From: Paludibacteraceae bacterium | Lineage (GTDB): Bacteria > Bacteroidota > Bacteroidia > Bacteroidales > Paludibacteraceae | DNA: 5,464 bases | Direction: 5' to 3' | Assembly: GCA_018055865.1 (NCBI GenBank) | Contig: JAGPGR010000145.1 | Coordinates: forward strand, 1-5,464 | Shown: piece by piece, positions 1 through 4,845 of the stretch | Layout of the letters: each line of letters opens with the position of its first letter | Numbering within the stretch: the first letter of the stretch is position 1 | The notes under the pieces: model-generated | Seen by the model: the letters and a program-made list of their open reading frames with translations, nothing else | Told to the model about the DNA's origin: nothing | The model's database searches: none | Position numbers and translations under genes: made by a program

Positions 1-1074
1 TGTGGTTTTCTGCAAAAGGCTGTCCTTGAAAAACGTAAATTGCTGCACTTCGTTTTCCACATATCCGGTCAATCCAAAACGCATCAACCGGTTAAATTCT
101 TCGGCCAGATTGATGGATACTAAATTTGTAAGCGTACGTACAGCGGCAGTATCGTTGGTATTATTAATCGAATCGTAGGTATTTTCGTAAAATTTTCTTT
201 CCAGCGTAGGTTCATAATACCGTTTTTTCATCTCTTCAAACTTTATCATGTGCCCGAATCGGGTAACCGGAATATATTCATAAGCTGTAGAATCTTCGGT
301 GACTTTCACTTCCCGGTTTATACCTATACTGTAATTATGATTATAGAAAAAAGTGTTTTTTCTAAAAGCAGAATATCCACGAATAAATGTTGGCATATCT
401 TTGGTCTGAACATCCACATTCGGGTTGTTGAGCAATTCCAGATTACTCAAACCGCCGTTTTCATGATTGTAATGATTATTCACTGCAGCCAGCCCGTAAG
501 CTGAATAATGCTTACCGGAATAGCGGCCGAAAATGCTGCCCGAAAATCGTTTTGCTGCCTGATTGGCATACCGGCCTTTCGAACTCAGGAAATCGAGGTT
601 GAGACCGAAGTTGGTTTTTTTGGAAGGACTGCCCGTATAAAGAAATTTGACCTGTTCTTCTTTGCTCACAGCCGGCCCTCCGGTCAGATACGTGAGATTG
701 GTATAGGGAAAATTGGCGTCATAAAACAAAGCAGCCGGAACATCCATCAGATAAGGCTTGTAAGCATCTTCAAAAATAAAATCGGTGCCCTGAGGGCGTT
801 TCATATATAGTTTCGACTGTATGGGCGAACCGTAATTGGCATTGTATGAATTGTCTGCGCTGAATCTCTCGATGATGTTATTCTCCTGAAAATTGAGGCG
901 GGCAGTATCCAGAGGCACTGTATCGGGTATAGCAAATTGTTCGTCAATGTGCCATGCTTTCACAAACTTTATTTTGACCGGGCTTGCTTTCTCAGGGCTT
1001 GCTTTCGTCGGGCTTTGGGCGAAAAGCAAACCCGTTAAAAAAAACAGACCAAAAAACAGAAAATATTTCTTCAT
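1..1074 (-). CDS. Putative beta-barrel porin (Porin_10-like), N-terminal part, cut by the left edge
   Basis: Reading the minus strand from ATG at 1074-1072 gives 358 codons with no stop to the window edge. Residues 1-19 form a signal peptide (KK, then a Phe/Leu-rich core, cleavage expected at LFA|QS), so the product is exported. A short spacer with KASPE/KASPV repeats (about 24-34) follows. The mature part then resembles Bacteroidetes putative porins: WHIDEQF at 41-47, NYGSPIQSKLY near 80-90, PYTNLTYLTGG at 123-133, NFGLNLDFLSSKGRYANQ at 155-172, and HENGG at 204-208. These aromatic, alternating stretches suit an outer-membrane beta-barrel. Family members are usually well over 600 residues, so about half is probably missing to the left. 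Family assignment is by recalled motifs, not a search; the transported substrate is unknown. It diverges from rpsF and has its own -7 box. Three plus-strand frames over it (250-504, 508-810, 893-1162) are shadows. Confidence 0.85.
   Translation of the reverse strand, partial: MKKYFLFFGLFFLTGLLFAQSPTKASPEKASPVKIKFVKAWHIDEQFAIPDTVPLDTARLNFQENNIIERFSADNSYNANYGSPIQSKLYMKRPQGTDFIFEDAYKPYLMDVPAALFYDANFPYTNLTYLTGGPAVSKEEQVKFLYTGSPSKKTNFGLNLDFLSSKGRYANQAAKRFSGSIFGRYSGKHYSAYGLAAVNNHYNHENGGLSNLELLNNPNVDVQTKDMPTFIRGYSAFRKNTFFYNHNYSIGINREVKVTEDSTAYEYIPVTRFGHMIKFEEMKKRYYEPTLERKFYENTYDSINNTNDTAAVRTLTNLVSINLAEEFNRLMRFGLTGYVENEVQQFTFFKDSLLQKTT
980..1016 (-). repeat. 15-bp in-frame tandem repeat in the porin gene
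   Basis: On the plus strand GGGCTTGCTTT begins at 980 and again at 995, and a partial copy GGGCTTT begins at 1010, giving a period of exactly 15 bp. Read on the coding strand it gives the five-residue units KASPE and KASPV, preceded by a degenerate SPT unit, right after the signal peptide. Because the period is a multiple of three, copy-number changes would lengthen or shorten the spacer without breaking the frame. Confidence 0.75.
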
Positions 1075-1102
1075 CAGCTATTCCTATGCATTTATTGAAT
1101 CG

Positions 1103-1110
1103 CAAAGATA
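1103..1110 (-). promoter_or_regulatory. Bacteroidetes -7 promoter box for the porin gene
   Basis: The minus strand reads TATCTTTG here (plus strand CAAAGATA), a perfect match to the Bacteroidetes -7 consensus TAnnTTTG. It lies 28 bp before the porin ATG, so transcription would start near 1095-1100 and leave a leader of about 20-25 nt. No clear TTTG stands at the -33 position, which falls inside the left octamer array. No Shine-Dalgarno sequence precedes the ATG, as is normal in this phylum. Confidence 0.65.
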
Positions 1111-1118
1111 CGAAATGA

Positions 1119-1162
1119 GTTTGAAAATTGCATGTTTGATGTTTGAAAGTTTGGATGTTTGA
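1119..1162 (-). repeat. Degenerate octamer repeats, left arm (inverted relative to the right array)
   Basis: Read on the minus strand from 1162, this arm is built of 7-8 bp units such as AAACATCC, AAACTTTC, AAACATC and AAACATGC. Its plus-strand text GCATGTTTGATG (1130-1141) matches, with one base missing, GCATGTTTGGATG in the reverse complement of the right array; the match continues into a flanking GTTTG. The two arms thus form an imperfect long inverted repeat about 100 bp apart. Confidence 0.6.
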
Positions 1163-1254
1163 CAATTATTGGATAGAGATTTTGATTTATTAACAAGAAA
1201 AATAGTCATTGAATGAGCTACATTAGACTTCGCTCAGCAACATCCCTGTCAACC

Positions 1255-1318
1255 AGGCAATCAAATATCCAAATATCCAAATATCCAGGCATCCAAACAT
1301 GCATACTTCCAAACAACC
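1255..1318 (+). repeat. Tandem 8-bp repeat array, right arm
   Basis: Eight consecutive 8-bp units can be laid out: AGGCAATC, three perfect AAATATCC copies (1263-1286), AGGCATCC, AAACATGC, ATACTTCC and AAACAACC. The period is strict although the units drift, which points to tandem expansion followed by decay. The array ends about 24 bp before the rpsF -33 element. It is not a CRISPR: the units are far too short and there are no spacers. Confidence 0.7.
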
Positions 1319-1341
1319 CATCAATTTTTCCCAAAGTTTGT

Positions 1342-1372
1342 TTTGCTAATCAAAGAATTATTCCTATCTTTG
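1342..1372 (+). promoter_or_regulatory. Promoter of the rpsF-rpsR-rplI operon
   Basis: The -7 box TATCTTTG at 1365-1372 matches the Bacteroidetes consensus TAnnTTTG exactly, and TTTG at 1342-1345 stands 19 bp upstream as the -33 element. Transcription should begin close to 1376-1380, leaving a leader of about 45 nt before the rpsF ATG at 1424. A second TTTG at 1337-1340 is spaced less well. Confidence 0.8.
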
Positions 1373-1423
1373 CACCCACTTTATTAAAATTAGTTACAAA
1401 CCATTAAACAGGTAAAAAACAGT

Positions 1424-1828
1424 ATGTTAAATCATTATGAAGCCGTTTTCATTTTAACTCCCGTTTTGTCTGATGTTCAGATGAAGGAAGCGGTAGATAA
1501 GTTCAAAGCTGTCCTGACCGACAACGGAGGAATTATCACAAATGAAGAAAACTGGGGCATGCGCAAGCTGGCTTACCCTATTCAAAAAAAATCGACAGGA
1601 TTTTATTCCCTGTTGCAGTTCGATGTTGAACCCGCAGTAATCGCTACACTCGAAACTCAGTTTCGCCGCGACGAACGTGTGCTTCGTTTCTTAACTTTCC
1701 GTCTCGACAAGTACGCTTACGAGTACGCCGAAAAAAGAAAAAACGTGAAATCACAACCCAAAGAAGTGAAAGAAGAAAAAGTAACCAGGAAAGAAGTTAA
1801 AGAAGAAACTAAAGAACAGGAGGCATAA
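1424..1828 (+). CDS. rpsF: 30S ribosomal protein bS6
   Basis: A 134-residue protein of the small-subunit platform that binds 16S rRNA as a pair with bS18. The N-terminus [13 protein letters not shown], the stretch [12 protein letters not shown] at 42-53 followed by a lysine-rich strand, and [12 protein letters not shown] at 80-91 are family hallmarks. The globular domain ends near residue 100. After it comes a highly charged Lys/Glu tail (about 104-134) in which KEVKEE occurs twice, at 113-118 and 123-128; such tails vary among bS6 proteins. The start is the first ATG of the frame after the promoter and gives the expected N-terminus. Upstream there is only a weak ACAGG and no true Shine-Dalgarno sequence. 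It is the first gene of the operon; its stop lies 3 nt before rpsR, and its last codons contain the rpsR ribosome-binding site. A minus-strand frame over its end (1717-1926) is a shadow. Confidence 0.97.
   Translation: MLNHYEAVFILTPVLSDVQMKEAVDKFKAVLTDNGGIITNEENWGMRKLAYPIQKKSTGFYSLLQFDVEPAVIATLETQFRRDERVLRFLTFRLDKYAYEYAEKRKNVKSQPKEVKEEKVTRKEVKEETKEQEA
1760..1820 (+). repeat. 30-bp tandem duplication in the rpsF tail
   Basis: Two 19-bp segments, beginning at 1760 and 1790, are identical except for one base (AAAGAAGTGAAAG against AAAGAAGTTAAAG, then AAGAAA). The copies each end in a CAGG-like sequence. They encode the two KEVKEE units of the bS6 tail, and the end of the second copy supplies the start of the AGGAGG site used by rpsR. 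Confidence 0.65.
1818..1823 (+). promoter_or_regulatory. Strong Shine-Dalgarno site of rpsR
   Basis: AGGAGG sits 8 nt before the rpsR ATG at 1832, the classical spacing, and overlaps the final codons of rpsF. Bacteroidota genes normally lack such sites, so its presence both supports the rpsR start and is unusual. Confidence 0.8.
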
Positions 1829-1831
1829 ACC

Positions 1832-2095
1832 ATGGCACAAGGAGAAATCAGATATTTGAATCCACCTACCGTGGATATTAAAAAGAAAAAATATTGTCGT
1901 TTCAAAAAAAGCGGAATCAAATACATTGATTACAAAGACGCAGAATTTTTGAAGAAATTCCTGAACGAACAGGGAAAAATACTTCCCCGTCGTATCACCG
2001 GCACTTCGTTGAAATACCAACGCAAAGTAGCTCAGGCAGTTAAGAGAGCACGCCATTTGTCGTTGCTTCCTTATGTAACTGATATGATGAAATAA
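1832..2095 (+). CDS. rpsR: 30S ribosomal protein bS18
   Basis: An 87-residue basic protein of the 30S platform, partner of bS6. It shows [10 protein letters not shown] at 17-26, the central [14 protein letters not shown] at 31-44, the signature [12 protein letters not shown] at 48-59, and the C-terminal helix [21 protein letters not shown] at 61-81. Length and motifs are complete. Only one cysteine (C22) is present, so it is not a zinc-binding form. The ATG is fixed by AGGAGG 8 nt upstream and by the family N-terminus. The gene begins 3 nt after the rpsF stop and ends with tandem TAA codons at 2093-2098; the first ends the frame. In Bacteroidia ribosomes bS18, with bS6 and bS21, forms the pocket that hides the 16S 3' tail (established in Flavobacterium johnsoniae), which makes its own Shine-Dalgarno site notable. 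A minus-strand frame (1751-2056) is a shadow. Confidence 0.97.
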   Translation: MAQGEIRYLNPPTVDIKKKKYCRFKKSGIKYIDYKDAEFLKKFLNEQGKILPRRITGTSLKYQRKVAQAVKRARHLSLLPYVTDMMK

Positions 2096-2099
2096 TAAA

Positions 2100-2105
2100 A
2101 AGGAG
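2100..2105 (+). promoter_or_regulatory. Shine-Dalgarno site of rplI
   Basis: AAGGAG lies in the 18-nt gap between rpsR and rplI, 8 nt before the ATG at 2114, the same spacing as at rpsR. It supports that start codon. By contrast, rpsF, the kinase, the regulator, the LRR gene and the porin have no comparable site. Confidence 0.75.
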
Positions 2106-2113
2106 AAAAAATT

Positions 2114-2560
2114 ATGGAAATTATATTAAAAGAAGATGTAATCAATCTGGGTTACAAAGGTGATATAGTAAAAGTGAAAGACGGCTACGGACGTAACTTT
2201 TTGATTCCGACCAAAAAAGCCGTTATCGCCAGTGAATCTGCCAAAAAAATGTTGGCAGAAGACAACAGACAACGCGCTCATAAATTTGAACAAATCAAAA
2301 ATAACGCCGTTGAACTCAGCGAAAAAATTGCTGCATTGGGCATTCTGACAATTGGTGCTAAAACAAGCTCAACAGGCAAAATCTTTGGTGCTGTAGGCCC
2401 AATCCAAATAGCAGAATCACTCGAAAAAGCCGGTGTAACTGTGGATAGAAAAGTAATTGCCCTCAAAGAACCGATCAAAGAAGTGGGTTCATATACAGCT
2501 ACAGTAAAACTTCACAAGGAAGTTTCTGCTGAAATCTCATTCGAAGTGGTTTCTGAATAA
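2114..2560 (+). CDS. rplI: 50S ribosomal protein bL9
   Basis: A 148-residue protein, the usual bL9 length, that binds 23S rRNA at the base of the L1 stalk and reaches out from the large subunit. The N-terminal RNA-binding domain begins MEIILKEDVINLGYKGDIVKV and carries the family signature around G13, G16, V21, G24, N28, F29 and L30 (DGYGRNFLIP at 23-32). A long connecting helix runs from about 41 to 74. The C-terminal domain starts near 78 with GAKTSSTGKIFGAVGP (81-96) and ends in beta strands VGSYTATVKLHKEVSAEISFEV. It is the third and last gene of the operon, 18 nt after rpsR, and is followed at once by an intrinsic terminator. A minus-strand frame (2278-2478) is a shadow. Confidence 0.97.
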   Translation: MEIILKEDVINLGYKGDIVKVKDGYGRNFLIPTKKAVIASESAKKMLAEDNRQRAHKFEQIKNNAVELSEKIAALGILTIGAKTSSTGKIFGAVGPIQIAESLEKAGVTVDRKVIALKEPIKEVGSYTATVKLHKEVSAEISFEVVSE

Positions 2561-2585
2561 GTTCCTTTCGATTCAAAATCCCCTG

Positions 2586-2627
2586 AAAAGCCGATATGCT
2601 TATAATAAGTGTATCGGCTTTTTTTTT
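2586..2627 (+). terminator. Intrinsic terminator of the ribosomal protein operon
   Basis: AAAAGCCGATA (2586-2596) pairs with TATCGGCTTTT (2612-2622). The stem continues inward with two G-U pairs and CTTA/TAAG to about 17 bp around a three-base loop (2603-2605). A run of nine T (2619-2627) follows. It starts about 25 nt after the rplI stop and separates the operon from the kinase gene. Confidence 0.92.
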
Positions 2628-2760
2628 AACTCCAATTTCGTAAAATGAAATTCAAACGAAAACAAACCATTTTTCAGCTGATTGCTTTTTTTTGTATAAA
2701 AGTAAAACTTAAGCATTTGCAAAAGTATTAACCTGTAACATGATTCCGGTCACAACGGTT

Positions 2761-2788
2761 TTTTCACCTGCTAAATCAGCCTTTTCAC
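2761..2788 (+). promoter_or_regulatory. Candidate LytTR-regulator binding site (direct repeat, 21-bp spacing)
   Basis: TTTTCAC occurs at 2761-2767 and again at 2782-2788, on the same strand and exactly 21 bp apart, about two helical turns. LytTR-type regulators typically bind pairs of short direct repeats at about this spacing. The pair lies just upstream of where the -33 element of the kinase promoter would be, a fitting place for an activator. The assignment is inference: seven bases may repeat by chance in AT-rich DNA. Confidence 0.35.
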
Positions 2789-2820
2789 TGAAATTGTAGT
2801 AATTTTATGAAAAGTATTTT

Positions 2821-2828
2821 TATTTTTG
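2821..2828 (+). promoter_or_regulatory. Putative -7 promoter box of the kinase-regulator operon
   Basis: TATTTTTG fits the Bacteroidetes -7 consensus TAnnTTTG and ends 19 nt before the kinase ATG at 2848, which implies a short leader. No good TTTG lies at the right distance for a -33 element; this would fit a promoter that depends on an activator, though the surrounding DNA is AT-rich enough for a chance match. The rest of 2629-2820 holds nothing firm. Confidence 0.45.
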
Positions 2829-2847
2829 TGAATTACAGGCAGTCAAC

Positions 2848-3996
2848 ATGAAAAAAACGACTTCGACAATAACACGCTTCCAGTTTATCGAAATAATCAT
2901 TTATGCAATTATTTGGTTGACCGTGATATCAATCCCGTTTTTCCACCACAGAAGTAACAACGTAATACTTTGGGACCGGATTTGTGAGGAATGGGTGAAG
3001 ATGGCCGCCTTGTTTATCATTTTTTTACTCAATGTTACAGTGCTGGTTCCCCGGTTTCTTTTTACCAGAAAATACCGCCATTATATTGCAGTTGTTGTGC
3101 TTATGTTCAGTGTTGTAATTCCCGCAGCTGTCTGGTCTGAACTGAAGGTTGACCGCTACTTCAATGCCAATATGCCCCCGATGGAAATTCGCTCGGGCCT
3201 GCCCATGGAACTGGGCACTTCGATGCCGGTGCCCGAAGGATACAGATTGAAAAAAACCACCAACGAGCGAACTCCCTTCAGCATTTTTGCCGACTTACTT
3301 ATTTTCGCTGTTTTGCTCACAGGTGCCAGCACCACGCTCAAACTCACTTCCAGGTGGATAACAGAAGAAAACCTGCGGCGCGAAATAGAAAAAGAGCAAC
3401 TGAAAACAGAACTCACGCTGCTCAAATATCAGGTAAGTCCTCATTTTCTGATGAATACGCTGAATAATATTCACGCTCTGATTGATCTGGATGTTGACCG
3501 GGCAAAAGATGCAGTCATAAAACTATCGTTACTGATGCGCTATTTGCTCTACGACTCGGCTCACGGCAAAACCACCTTGCGCAAGGAGCTGGATTTCATA
3601 GAAAGTTATATCTCACTGATGAAAATAAGGTATCCGAAAAACGTGGTGGTAGAATACGCAGTACCCACCGAAATTCCCGATATCAGCATTCCGCCCATGT
3701 TGTTCATTTCATTTCTGGAAAACGCATTCAAACACGGTATCAGTTACCGGGCCGAATCATACATTCATTTCAAACTGGACATTGCGGCAGGCAACATTAT
3801 TTGTCAAATCCGCAACAGCAAGCACAAAACGGGAGTTGAGCCGACATCAGACACCAAAAAATACTCCGGCATAGGGCTGACCAATATCCGTAAAAATCTG
3901 CAATTGCTCTATGGCGAAAGCTATACGCTGAATATCAGCGATAAGCAGGACGAATTCGAAGTAAATCTAACACTGCCATTACATCATGAAAGTTAA
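2848..3996 (+). CDS. LytS/YehU-type membrane sensor histidine kinase
   Basis: A 382-residue kinase that should autophosphorylate and pass phosphate to the regulator encoded next to it. Four membrane helices are seen, at about 13-32, 51-70, 78-97 and 144-164; the Arg/Lys-rich FTRKYRHY between helices 2 and 3 puts that loop in the cytoplasm. A periplasmic loop of about 45 residues (98-143) is rich in Met and Pro. A linker helix (about 171-193) leads to the His_kinase domain (PF06580 type): QVSPHFLMNTLNNI at 195-208 with phospho-acceptor H199, the N-box ENAFKHG at 291-297, and the G-box GIGL at 341-344 followed by N346. All key residues are present, so it should be active. The signal is unknown and there is no periplasmic sensor domain of a recognisable fold. 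The ATG follows the -7 box directly and opens with a plausible N-terminus. Its end overlaps the regulator gene by 11 bp. A minus-strand frame (3156-3425) is a shadow. Confidence 0.92.
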   Translation: MKKTTSTITRFQFIEIIIYAIIWLTVISIPFFHHRSNNVILWDRICEEWVKMAALFIIFLLNVTVLVPRFLFTRKYRHYIAVVVLMFSVVIPAAVWSELKVDRYFNANMPPMEIRSGLPMELGTSMPVPEGYRLKKTTNERTPFSIFADLLIFAVLLTGASTTLKLTSRWITEENLRREIEKEQLKTELTLLKYQVSPHFLMNTLNNIHALIDLDVDRAKDAVIKLSLLMRYLLYDSAHGKTTLRKELDFIESYISLMKIRYPKNVVVEYAVPTEIPDISIPPMLFISFLENAFKHGISYRAESYIHFKLDIAAGNIICQIRNSKHKTGVEPTSDTKKYSGIGLTNIRKNLQLLYGESYTLNISDKQDEFEVNLTLPLHHES

Positions 3997-4717
3997 ATGC
4001 ATTGCAGTAGATGACGAACCGCTTGCACTCGATCAGATAGGTTCATACGTTCAGAAAACACCGTTTCTGGAGCTGATTGCTGTTTGCCAAAATGCGTATG
4101 AGGCATTGGAAGTTCTGAAGGAAAAAGAGGTTGACCTGATGTTTATTGACATAGATATGCCCGATATTAGCGGACTTGACCTTGTAAAATCGTTGGTAAT
4201 AAAACCGCAGATAATATTCACAACAGCTTACAGCGAATATGCATTTGAGGGATTTCAGGTTGATGCCATTGACTACTTGCTCAAGCCGATAAATTATGCC
4301 GCTTTTCTGAAAGCCGCCAATAAATCGAAAATATGGTTCGAGGCAAATTCTCCCGAAAAAGCGGAACTACAAACGAAGACAGATCGAAAAGAAATTTTTG
4401 TGAAATCAAATTACAAAGTGGTACGCATTATTTTGGCCGAGATCAGTTACATCGAAAGTGCCAATGAATACATCAAAATCTTTCTGGATAATCAGGAAGT
4501 CATAACCACTTTCATGCGTCTGAAAACTATCGAAGAGTTGCTCCCTGAAAGCGATTTTATGCGGGTACACAAATCCTTTATCATCAACCTGAACAGAATT
4601 CAGGCAGTGGACCGGAACCGGATTTTTATCGACAAAAAGAAATATATACCTGTGGGAGAACAATACAAAGTTATTTTCAACAATTACATGGATGACAACT
4701 TTCTGAATGCAAAATAA
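3986..4717 (+). CDS. LytTR-family response regulator
   Basis: A 243-residue cytoplasmic transcription regulator, the partner of the kinase just upstream. The receiver domain (1-115) has the acidic pair D9-D10 in AVDDEP, phospho-acceptor D55 in FIDIDMPDISG, T80 in FTTAYSEYA and K100 in DYLLKPI, so all phosphorylation residues are intact. After a linker (about 116-134) comes a LytTR DNA-binding domain (135-238): EIFVKSNYKVVRIILAEI, YIESANEYIKIF, then FMRVHKSFIINLNRI at 191-205, which is a family hallmark. Length is typical of LytR/AlgR-type regulators. ATG at 3986 is chosen because MKVKCIAVDDEP is the normal start of the receiver; it overlaps the kinase end by 11 bp, implying translational coupling and equal expression. 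Likely targets are its own promoter and nearby envelope genes (inference). A minus-strand frame (4406-4663) is a shadow. Confidence 0.95.
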   Translation: MKVKCIAVDDEPLALDQIGSYVQKTPFLELIAVCQNAYEALEVLKEKEVDLMFIDIDMPDISGLDLVKSLVIKPQIIFTTAYSEYAFEGFQVDAIDYLLKPINYAAFLKAANKSKIWFEANSPEKAELQTKTDRKEIFVKSNYKVVRIILAEISYIESANEYIKIFLDNQEVITTFMRLKTIEELLPESDFMRVHKSFIINLNRIQAVDRNRIFIDKKKYIPVGEQYKVIFNNYMDDNFLNAK

Positions 4718-4744
4718 ATAGCAGCAAACACACTCAGAGCATAC

Positions 4745-4789
4745 AGTTATACTTTTTATTGCTGAAGATAACCTGAAAATAAGTTATAC
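4745..4789 (+). repeat. AGTTATAC direct repeat between the regulator and LRR genes
   Basis: AGTTATAC occurs at 4745-4752 and 4782-4789, 37 bp apart start to start; between them AGATAACC (4766-4773) is an imperfect inverted copy. The stretch 4718-4845 otherwise shows no convincing -7 box (TACTTTTT at 4750-4757 is one base off consensus) and no T-tailed hairpin. The repeat could be an operator of the LRR gene or chance. Confidence 0.3.
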
Positions 4790-4845
4790 GCGAATTTTTC
4801 GGTTTATTATTAAAAAATGACAGGAAAAACCCAGTATCCAATGCC

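Larger units (their letters stand above)
1075..1423. other. Divergent intergenic region, porin / rpsF
   Basis: These 349 bp hold no convincing gene. They contain the porin -7 box at 1103-1110, the left octamer-repeat arm at 1119-1162, an AT-rich middle with GACTTCGCTCAGC at 1226-1238, the right octamer array at 1255-1318, and the rpsF promoter at 1342-1372. The open frame at 1213-1407 (64 codons) is made largely of the repeat and of promoter sequence and shows no protein-like features. Confidence 0.8.

Noticed and set aside
1255..1318. CRISPR array
   Set aside because: Repeat units are 8 bp with no spacers and no cas genes nearby; it is a tandem simple repeat.
1213..1407. A 64-codon plus-strand open frame in the porin-rpsF gap
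   Set aside because: It is composed of the octamer repeat and the rpsF promoter, has no protein-like pattern, and would overlap both.
1378..1423. A possible S6:S18-binding autoregulatory leader before rpsF
   Set aside because: The leader is short and AT-rich; no stable hairpin with a CCG-type bulge can be drawn, only a three-base stem.
2645..2731. A 28-codon AT-rich open frame (MKFKRKQT...) after the operon terminator
   Set aside because: It has no promoter, no ribosome-binding site and no recognisable features; its Lys/Phe content is what AT-rich DNA gives by chance.
2732..2839. CCTGTAA and TTACAGG as an inverted repeat flanking the kinase promoter
   Set aside because: The arms are seven bases and about 100 bp apart, which is expected by chance in this composition.
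4766..4807. Terminator after the response regulator
   Set aside because: ATAAC/GTTAT makes only a five-base stem with a ten-base loop, and the later CGAA/TTCG hairpin is tiny and has no T-tract directly after it.
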